From Zygnema cylindricum (lineage: Eukaryota > Streptophyta > Zygnematophyceae > Zygnematales > Zygnemataceae), in NCBI GenBank assembly GCA_037447655.1, contig JBBHKE010002877.1:176176-189004 (forward strand): a DNA stretch of 12,829 nt, written 5' to 3'. Made by a program: the position numbers and the translations under genes. The notes beneath the pieces were generated by a model. It was not told the origin of the DNA. It ran no database searches and saw nothing but the letters and a program-made list of their open reading frames with translations. This document shows, in pieces, positions 7,201 to 12,829 of this stretch (the first letter of the stretch is position 1; each line of letters begins with the position of its first letter).

Positions 7201-7247
7201 GTCTCTGTAATAGTACGGACAACAAAATTTTTGTATTACAGAGGCCT
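7199..7247. repeat. 14-bp inverted repeat with 21-nt loop
   Basis: AGGTCTCTGTAATA (7199-7212) pairs with TATTACAGAGGCCT (7234-7247) at 13 of 14 positions plus one G-T pair. It is a subterminal hairpin of the Harbinger-type element, next to its left end once the nested MITE is removed. Confidence 0.8.
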
Positions 7248-7608
7248 CGGTTACATCGTGTATTGTCTGTAAATATTTTTTTACATACGTCTTTTGATTT
7301 GAGTGGTTTCACATAAGTTGACGATCAAATCTCTAAAATAGTCAAAGATTTGTAAACCGACCATTTTCGTATGGAAATCCGTACTTGCGTATTACGTACG
7401 TGTACTTCACAAGTGTACCGCGTCAATGTACCTTAGAGATCTTCTTCACTCTGCTGAGTCTCAGGAAAACACCGTATTTCTTTTCGGCAAAGATTTTGCG
7501 GTCACCTTGTCTGAAGGCACGTGACTTTGGGGATGTGTAAAAATTTTATTTTTTTTATTTTTCATCCATGCACGTGTCTATTGCCCAGGTGTAACGAATT
7601 GACTAGTT

Positions 7609-7653
7609 CTGTATTGGTGAAACCACCTCGCGGAGGTCGGTTCACCGATACAG
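7609..7653. repeat. 45-nt strong hairpin
   Basis: CTGTATTGGTGAA (7609-7621) pairs with TTCACCGATACAG (7641-7653) at 12 of 13 positions plus one G-T pair. An inner stem ACCTC/GAGGT (7625-7629 and 7633-7637) has a GCG loop. It lies inside the Harbinger-type element, and its function is unknown. Confidence 0.8.
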
Positions 7654-7818
7654 AGGCGAATGGAGCGAATTCTTCGCAGATGAAGACCAAAATGTAATCG
7701 AACGGTCTATGTCTTCTCCCGAATACTTGGAGAATCGTAATCTTATTTTATGTACACCATGAATCGCTATTAGCGTGTTGGACGCTAATTGAGGTACCCT
7801 TTTTTTTTTCGGCAAATT

Positions 7819-7864
7819 CTCAAATAGAATGAAACATTCTAAATGTTTCTACACGTTATTTGAG
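7819..7864. repeat. nested palindrome inside the TA-flanked element
   Basis: CTCAAATA (7819-7826) pairs with TATTTGAG (7857-7864), and inside it GAAACATT (7831-7838) pairs with AATGTTTC (7842-7849) over a 3-nt loop. Both stems are perfect. Confidence 0.75.
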
Positions 7865-8203
7865 GTAGCCCATTAAATAGGATTCATGACTCTAATAAAG
7901 TGCCATTACAAATAGTGTGGTGCACGGTCTGTCCGATACGTACTTTTTTGTACTTTTTCATGTAGAAAAGTACAGAAAAGATATTCACGCTGCCCCGTAG
8001 TCGCGCTAACATGTAATTGCGTAAATATTTTCCAACATTCGCGGATGTCAAAAAAACGCGACGGCGTATGATGTGAACAATTTCGTACATGCACATATTG
8101 TAGTGTCGAGATATTCTGCACCGAAAATTTTTACAAAGCAGTTTACAAATTAGAGTGTACGAAAAATTAGAATAATTTTTTTTTCCAAAAATAACGACAT
8201 TCC

Positions 8204-8228
8204 CAATTAGCGTAAATAACGCTAATTG
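8204..8228. repeat. 10-bp perfect hairpin of the ATTAGCGT motif
   Basis: CAATTAGCGT and ACGCTAATTG flank a 5-nt loop. It is one of the subterminal ATTAGCGT copies of the TA-flanked element, arranged as a palindrome. Confidence 0.8.
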
Positions 8229-8380
8229 TTTCATTACGCTATCTATTTCATTACGCTAATAACGATTCACGGTGTAATGTTGATTTCAAGAAACTCACGA
8301 AAATATAGTACGGCATGGTACGGGCAGGTACGAAGTTATGCATTAAACCTCACTTTTCGTCTGATGTAACCATACCCTTA

Positions 8381-9181
8381 GGGTAAGGTTCCATTAGTAA
8401 AAAAATGCCGTTGTCTACTGAAAGCCGTACTCTTTCGTACAGTGCCGTACCAAAAAGATAAAATGTCAGAAAAACAAGCCTACTTCATGAGGGATTTGAT
8501 TCTCCACGTTTATGAGCGTAAACATGGACCGTCGGATGCATAATCGGATACTCCATCGTCTGACACTTCAGTTCGCAACAAGTGACCCGGAGTAGGTCAA
8601 TTCTTAGCTCCTGAACGAATGACATCGTGCCTCGTGGATATGTGAACAAATATCCACGACGACCGCGACCAGGTGGGTACACGTCGCATATGACATGTGC
8701 CTTCCGCCAGGGAGGATGCGAAGCCACCCGAAGACGCAAAAAAATCTTTGACGGAGGATATTGTTTCACGCGATCTACTAACCATTTTGACATTTTCGTA
8801 CGCTTTTACAAATCTTAAGTTTCGTTCGCTCGTACAGATTTTATTCAATACGTCGTACGGGTCACTTTTTACCTTCGCCGGTACGAATACGTGGTCACAA
8901 TTTTTTGTCGGAGATTCTTTAAAGATTTCTAGAATCGTATTCATCTATTACGTGAAACCAATCAGGTTTTGCCACGCAAATATAATGTCGGTTACTAACC
9001 CGACACAATGGAACGATGACTTCAGTAAACGAATTTTCGACGTTTACTGAGACCGCCTAATGGAACAACGCTCTTACTGGTAACTCTCGAGCCTCTTTGC
9101 TACAATTTTAAACGCACAAAACGATTGGCTGACGCTTTTCAAACGTGTACTAAAATTGTACGTCGATTCGTGTCATTGTCG
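8381..9181. other. intergenic stretch, no gene recognised
   Basis: This stretch has more balanced base composition than the intron to its right. Frames of about 100-117 codons exist on both strands (8597-8944 minus, 8697-9050 plus), but they overlap each other and show no known family. It contains perfect hairpins at 8633-8658 (9-bp stem) and 9023-9049 (9-bp stem) and many GTAC tetramers. An inverted 10-mer, GTTCCATTAG at 8387-8396 and its complement at 9057-9066, is too short and lacks duplications to call an element. It probably includes distal promoter of the downstream gene. Confidence 0.5.
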
Positions 9182-9215
9182 GTACTGTAGCCAGAAGTCC
9201 AGAAGGCTACAGTAC
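9182..9215. repeat. 11-bp perfect hairpin ending in GTAC
   Basis: GTACTGTAGCC (9182-9192) pairs exactly with GGCTACAGTAC (9205-9215) around a 12-nt loop that itself contains a repeated CCAGAAG. It lies about 1.2 kb upstream of the amine oxidase ATG. It could be a dyad protein-binding site or a MITE remnant. Confidence 0.8.
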
Positions 9216-9540
9216 TATGCAGTACACTGGCAGTTTTGAATCAGGTAGTATCTTGTCGTATCAAGCCGAAGAACCCCGAAGGGAAACTGCCGAGACACGT
9301 GTGCCCTTATTTCCTCTCGAGAAATCGTGGCCGTTGAGAGTTAACAGTTGCGGCAAAGGTATTTCTGCGACCGTACACCTGCATAAGTCCTGCAAAGTGC
9401 AAACTTGCTGACTTGTAAGGACTATAGGTGAAAGTCCTGTTTAGTATATTGTACTTTTATGTACCTTATGGAATTCACAAGTTTTGTTGTTTTTAGTTCA
9501 GTGTCAATTGCTTTTCTTCTACTTATTTTTTTTTAGTTAA
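9216..9540 (+). promoter_or_regulatory. presumed promoter-proximal region of the amine oxidase gene
   Basis: No gene is recognised; a 64-codon frame at 9217-9411 looks like chance. Between 9147 and 9464 there are eight GTAC tetramers. A TATA-like TTAGTATATTG lies at 9441-9451, and a short AGGACT/AGTCCT stem is at about 9418-9438. The assignment rests on its position upstream of the inferred 5'UTR exon; the start site itself is not seen. Confidence 0.35.
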
Positions 9541-9585
9541 AGATTCGTAGTCTTGACATTCACAATCTAACTATCTTGAAAGCAG

Positions 9586-10357
9586 GTAATTCGTCTCCTA
9601 AAATCTTACCTTTTTTTTTTTTTTCAACTGCTTTCTTTCTCTCTCCCTTTCTCTCCTATTTTTTTTGTTAGCTCCTTTGTTGAAATTTTTTGATCTGTTC
9701 TTTTGCTTTTGCTTCAAAATTGCTCCTGTATGATCTGTTCTTAAATATATACATATATATATTTTTTTTCCTTTGCAAGCTCAATTTTTCTTGAGATTTC
9801 GTTGACGCTTTTTGCCCTCTTTAAGTATTATTTATTTTTTCCTTTTGTAGTTCCCTGTCTCTCTTCGCTCTTCCCCTTCTTTCTCTCTCTCTCTGCCATC
9901 ACCTCTTTCTCCCTCTCCTTGCCCTCTATAATTTTTTAAATTGGAAGAATTTCACTTGTTATTCTCTGTACTTTTGTTTACTTTAGTGGATGTATAATGT
10001 ATATGATTGTGAACACATTTAAAAAAACTTCTGGATCCGCTTGATAATCATTTAAAACTGTCCTCTCTTCCTTTGTTCCTTTTGCTCTCCTTTCGCCCGG
10101 TATTCCTCTCCTCTCTCTCCCTCTCTCTCTCCCCTTTTCTCTCTCTCTCACTCTCTTCCTCTCCCGTCCTCCCTTACTACGTTTCCTTTCTCTTCTCTCC
10201 CTTCCTTCCTTCCGCATTTCCTTTCTCTTTTCCAGTCTTTAAATTGTGCTTTCCTTATCCCGATTTTTTATTCGTTAAGTTTGCAGATCATATGATTAAA
10301 CTTATGAAACCTTATTTTTTCCTACTAAAAAACACTCGTACCACCAAATTTTTGCAG
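9586..10357 (+). other. possible 5'UTR intron of the amine oxidase gene, C/T-rich
   Basis: A donor-like GAAAGCAG|GTAATT at 9586 and an acceptor-like AATTTTTGCAG at 10347-10357 would place one intron wholly in the 5'UTR. The acceptor lies 17 bases before the ATG, and no ATG falls between them. The stretch is dominated by pyrimidine tracts (9610-9660, 9840-9925, 10060-10250) with poly-T runs. Leader introns of this kind are common in plant genes. The acceptor is convincing; the donor is a guess, and alternatives exist (for example TTTGCAG ending near 10287). Confidence 0.45.
10060..10260 (+). repeat. CT-rich microsatellite-like tract
   Basis: About 200 bases are made almost wholly of CTCTCT, TTCC and CCTT motifs on the plus strand. 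The reverse strand therefore yields a spurious Arg/Glu-rich frame. CT tracts are common near plant promoters and in leader introns, and can help splicing or transcription. This one lies within the presumed leader intron. Confidence 0.75.
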
Positions 10358-10374
10358 TCGACAAATTCCTCTCG

Positions 10375-10624
10375 ATGGCTACAAATACTCAAGCAAAGCC
10401 TCAAAAAAAAATCTTAACTCCAGCTTCGTCATTACCAACCTCCGATAATACTTCGGCAAGGTTTGAAAAAGGAGGATGCAGTAACTGTGAGCAAAGCTCT
10501 AGTTCAGTTTCTCAAGTGGAAATGGTTTCAGCTTCGTCATCTAATACTCCAGAGGCAGCCAGGGATTCTAAAGCTGGTTCTGGAGCTTATACTGCCGCTG
10601 CCACCAGTGCTTCCCCTGCTGCAG
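10375..10624 (+). CDS. CuAO: copper amine oxidase, first coding exon (N-terminus)
   Basis: The ATG at 10375 opens an exon of 83 codons plus one base, ending CTGCAG|GTAACA at 10625. The protein starts MATNTQAKPQKK and becomes a Ser/Ala/Thr-rich low-complexity segment (SSSSVSQVEM, AAATSASPAAG). The frame has codon usage unlike the T-rich surroundings and ends in phase 1. That phase joins exactly to the exon at 12665. Plant peroxisomal copper amine oxidases typically have about 100 poorly conserved, Ala/Ser-rich residues before the first conserved block, which this matches. No signal peptide or membrane segment is visible; the peroxisomal signal would be at the unseen C-terminus. The exon alone would not identify the family. 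The assignment depends on the splice to the next exon. Confidence 0.75.
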
Positions 10625-10629
10625 GTAAC

Positions 10630-11125
10630 ATTTCAAACAACAGAATACACAACAGGTTACACGGTATATACTCAACAGAATAATTGTTTCAAACCCTAAA
10701 ATCAACAGAACACATGCTGTGAAGTCAACAGAATTAACGGCATATTATCAACAGAATACACGGTTTAGTACGCACTTTATGATTGGTTGACTTGTTTCAA
10801 ACCTTGATCTTTACAGAACACATGGTGTAAAATCAACAGAATACATGGTACAAAATTCATGAAAAATTATGGTATAAAATCAATTTAATACATGCTATAA
10901 AATCAACAAAATTCGGTATAATTTGAACTTTATGATTTTTTGACATGGTTCAAATTTTAAAATTTACAGAATACGCAGTATATAATCAACAGCATACAGG
11001 GTAAAATTCAAACTTTATGATTGTTTGACAAATTTAAATTTTATGATTGTTTGACATTTTTCAAACCCTAAAATTTACAGAATGCATGGTTATAATTTAT
11101 ATTTTTTGATTATTTGACATATTAT
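10630..11125. repeat. degenerate interspersed tandem array, AATCAACAGAATACA motif
   Basis: Two modules alternate. One is ATCAACAGAATACA(C/T)GGTA and variants, seen about a dozen times. The other is CTTTATGATTGTTTGACA followed by TTTCAAACCCTAAAAT, seen about four times. Spacing is irregular and copies are diverged, which suggests an old minisatellite decaying in the intron. Confidence 0.75.
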
Positions 11126-12029
11126 ATAACCCCCATTTTTAAACTTTAAATAATTTTTAATTCATGAATGTCAATATTTATGATTGTTTTTCCGTTTCTC
11201 TCTGTGTACGTTTTACTGTCGAACTCATTTGTCTCTCAGTTCGACCTTATTAAATTTTCTTCTTCATCTCAGTTAAAATTTCAAATCAGCAGGAAACATG
11301 GGTTTCTCTGCGGGCATCTTTTTAAACTTTAAAATAAGAGAATATGTATGTAATCTAGTCTATACGATTGTTTCTCCGTTTGTTTGTTTTTATGTCTGTT
11401 TCTGCTGAATGATGCTCACACGTGTTTCTCAATGTAGCTTAAGTTTAGGTGAATATGAATAACATATTTATTTGTGTTTTAGTTTTTAAAATCTATGTGT
11501 GTCTCAGTTTCAACATTAACTTAGCAGGAGGCAGTTTGCTTCTCCTGCAAATAAGAGCTTAAACCTCCATGTCAAACACATAACTTTCCCCTGGACTCTT
11601 TGTTTTCATCTTTGTCTGTTTCTTTTCTTCTGTTTGTTTGTGCATTTTTTTGTTACATTTTATGATAACGTTTGTTTTCTAATTTTTTCTTTCGGGCATC
11701 TTTATACTAGGCATTTGTTTTTGAAATTGTATTCGTTTCTGTTACTTTGAAACATTGTTGATAAGTGTTTCAGATTTTCTTTTCTTGGCTTGTGTATGGC
11801 TGGTTTGTGTACATATGTCCATTTGTAAATCAACTTTTGTTCGTAATCCCTGCATGTATTTGTTTTTTGAAATGTTTTTGTTTTGATGTAGTTGTTTTGT
11901 TATATTTCCTTTTTATTTATTTGTGTGTTTTTTTTATAGGAGGTCTTTGCTGTAAGTTGTTATTTGTTTTTGCTTCATTGTTTTTAGGTAATATAATGCA
12001 AGTTCTGGTTTTCATGTGATGATTCCTAT

Positions 12030-12615
12030 CATTTTTCTTAGCAGTTCTCCGCGTTTTCATGTAACAGTTTTTCTAAGAGCCTTTTTTGGTATTAAGTAAC
12101 CGTCAATCACATAGTAGTTCTCGGTGGTTCCTGTCATTTTCCGCAACTGTAGCAGTCTCTGTGTTTCCATGTATTGTCTCCCATGTTTTTGCATAACGGT
12201 TCCACGTATCTATGGGATGATTTCTTACTTTTTAGTAGTTCCCATAACTTTTTCCCCTGTACCTATGCCACAGTTGCAATCCCTTTTTCTGTAACGATTT
12301 TTTATGAATTGTTTTTTTTTTCCTGCCACGGTAACAGATTCTGTGTTTCCATGTAATGATTCTCGTATCTCTCCGTTACTGTTTCCTTTTCCTGTGCTTC
12401 CATGCGATTAATTCCCTATTTTTCCGAAACTGTTTTCATAAACCTACAGTTTCCGTAAAACTAACCGTTTTTAAAACCTAACGGTTTCCGTAAACATAAT
12501 AGTTTTCGTTAATGCAACGGTTTCCAAGACGGTTTCCATAACTGTAACGGCTTCCGTCTGCCTGACGATTTCCATAAATATAGCAGTTTCTGTAACTGTA
12601 ACGGTTTGCGTGTGT
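12030..12615. repeat. degenerate array of GTAACGGTTTCC-type motifs
   Basis: Short units such as TAACGGTTTCCGTAAA, ACTGTAACGG, TGTTTCCATGTAA and GGTTTCCATAA recur more than a dozen times. They are densest and best preserved between 12450 and 12610. The unit is about 10-20 bp, and divergence rises leftward, as in a minisatellite expanding from its right end. Confidence 0.75.
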
Positions 12616-12664
12616 CTCCATGAGTTTTACCAAAAAAAGTGTGGTTTTTTTTGGCATTTTACAG

Positions 12665-12777
12665 GGGGAGGAGTGCCCTCTAGCCGCCCTCCCTTAGTGC
12701 ACCCCCTGGACCCCCTCAGTGCAGCCGAGGTGGCCGTAGCGGTGGCCACTGTCCGGGCGGCAGGAGCCACGCCAGAG
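12665..12777 (+). CDS. CuAO: copper amine oxidase, second coding exon
   Basis: The exon lies between acceptor TTTTACAG and donor CCAGAG|GTAAAT, is 113 nt long and markedly GC-rich. Joined in phase 1 it encodes 38 codons with no stop: a short linker GGGVPSSRPPLV, then HPLDPLSAAEV, AVAVATVRAAGATPE. That block is the start of the N-terminal domain of primary (copper-containing) amine oxidases. These enzymes oxidise primary amines such as putrescine to aldehydes, H2O2 and ammonia using copper and topaquinone. The wording is closest to the plant peroxisomal clade. The copper-binding and topaquinone residues, and any C-terminal peroxisomal signal, lie beyond the window. In the other forward frames the segment has stops. 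Assignment is from recognition, not a search. Confidence 0.87.
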
Positions 12778-12829
12778 GTAAATGAGAAAGAGAAGGGGAG
12801 GGAGGGAGGGAGAGACGGAGAGTGGGAGG
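12778..12829 (+). other. start of intron 2, partial
   Basis: GTAAAT is a good donor at 12778, following a codon boundary (phase 0). The sequence then becomes a purine tract (GAGAAAGAGAAGG, then GGGAGGGAGGGAG) up to the window end. The G-runs at about 12795-12829 could form a G-quadruplex. Confidence 0.7.

Larger units (their letters stand above)
7755..8274. mobile_element. candidate Tc1/mariner-like TIR element, 520 bp, nested
   Basis: Positions 7753-7776 and 8253-8276 are inverted copies agreeing at 22 of 24 positions, counting the flanking TA on each side. Taking TA as the duplicated target, the element starts CACC(A/G)TGAATCG. Copies of ATTAGCGT/ACGCTAAT recur just inside both ends (near 7781-7789, 8205-8213, 8219-8227 and 8232-8238), like subterminal transposase sites. 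No transposase is recognisable; the longest frame (116 codons, minus strand) matches nothing I know. The TA duplication is short, so family assignment is tentative. Confidence 0.6.
6867..8377. mobile_element. PIF/Harbinger-type non-autonomous TIR element, 1511 bp
   Basis: The left terminus GGTTATGGTTACATCAG (6867-6883) is the inverted complement of 8361-8377 at 16 of 17 positions. Both ends are flanked directly by TTA (6864-6866 and 8378-8380). A 3-bp TTA/TWA duplication with termini beginning GG(G/T) and a GTT a few bases in is the pattern of PIF/Harbinger and its Tourist-like MITEs. No transposase or Myb-like protein is encoded, so it would depend on a partner. Two other TIR elements appear to have inserted in it (6887-7192 and 7755-8274). 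Without them it would be about 680 bp. Confidence 0.75.
10625..12664 (+). other. intron 1 of the coding region, 2040 bp
   Basis: It begins GTAACA and ends GGCATTTTACAG, is strongly T-rich on the plus strand, and contains stops in all forward frames over most of its length. It separates two exons whose phases agree (phase 1). It holds two degenerate repeat arrays (10630-11125 and 12030-12615). No gene is seen within it. The boundaries are inferred from splice consensus and the reading frame, not from transcript data. Confidence 0.72.

Noticed and set aside
8597-9050. Protein-coding frames of 115 and 117 codons on opposite strands
   Set aside because: They overlap each other and show no motif or known family; hairpins run through them.
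8387-9066. TIR element bounded by GTTCCATTAG and its complement
   Set aside because: Only 10 bp match, with no target duplication and no similarity just inside the ends.
9217-9411. 64-codon plus-strand frame upstream of the amine oxidase
   Set aside because: Short, with no recognisable family. It could be an upstream frame only if transcription starts much earlier than it appears.
9978-10217. Arg/Glu-rich minus-strand protein
   Set aside because: It is the translation of a CT microsatellite and not a gene.
11940-11951. 12-nt microexon between ATAG and GTAAGT in the intron
   Set aside because: Splice-like sites flank it and it would keep the frame, but such pairs are common in T-rich introns and the join without it already gives the expected protein.
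11765-12019. Hydrophobic 84-codon plus-strand frame resembling a membrane protein
   Set aside because: Its Phe/Leu/Val-rich translation simply reflects T-rich intron sequence.

Overview
The window reads as land-plant nuclear DNA. The best evidence is its right edge: a spliced pair of coding exons (10375-10624 and 12665-12777) joins in frame. The second exon carries the conserved N-terminal block of the plant, probably peroxisomal, copper amine oxidase family (HPLDPLSAAEV ... VRAAGATPE). The retrotransposon primer site also matches the anticodon arm of the plant form of initiator tRNA-Met. The lineage within land plants cannot be fixed from this window; a bryophyte, fern or other non-model plant is as likely as a flowering plant.

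Left half (335-6794): a complete, young Ty1/copia LTR retrotransposon on the minus strand. It has two 1049-bp LTRs (340-1388 and 5741-6789) that differ at only three sites, 5-bp target duplications CTATC, a polypurine tract, Gag with a CCHC knuckle, and Pol with protease, integrase, reverse transcriptase and RNase H. Two features stand out. The primer site is complementary to an internal anticodon-arm segment of initiator tRNA-Met, as in Drosophila copia and yeast Ty5, rather than to the tRNA 3' end. Gag and Pol share one frame but are separated by a single UAG, and a second UAG replaces a conserved glutamine in RNase H.

Middle (6864-8380): a nest of short non-autonomous DNA transposons. A 1511-bp TIR element with TTA duplications (PIF/Harbinger type) carries a 306-bp MITE with 8-bp duplications (hAT type) in its left terminus and a 520-bp TIR element flanked by TA (Tc1/mariner-like) in its right half. 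No transposase is recognisable. From 8381 to about 9500 there is unassigned intergenic or promoter sequence, rich in GTAC tetramers and perfect short hairpins.

Right (about 9500-12829): the 5' end of the copper amine oxidase gene. It has a possible 5'UTR intron rich in C/T, a first coding exon with a low-complexity Ser/Ala/Thr N-terminus, a 2040-bp T-rich intron holding two degenerate tandem-repeat arrays, a second coding exon, and the start of a purine-rich intron that runs off the window. The retrotransposon lies about 3.6 kb upstream of the ATG, in the opposite orientation.
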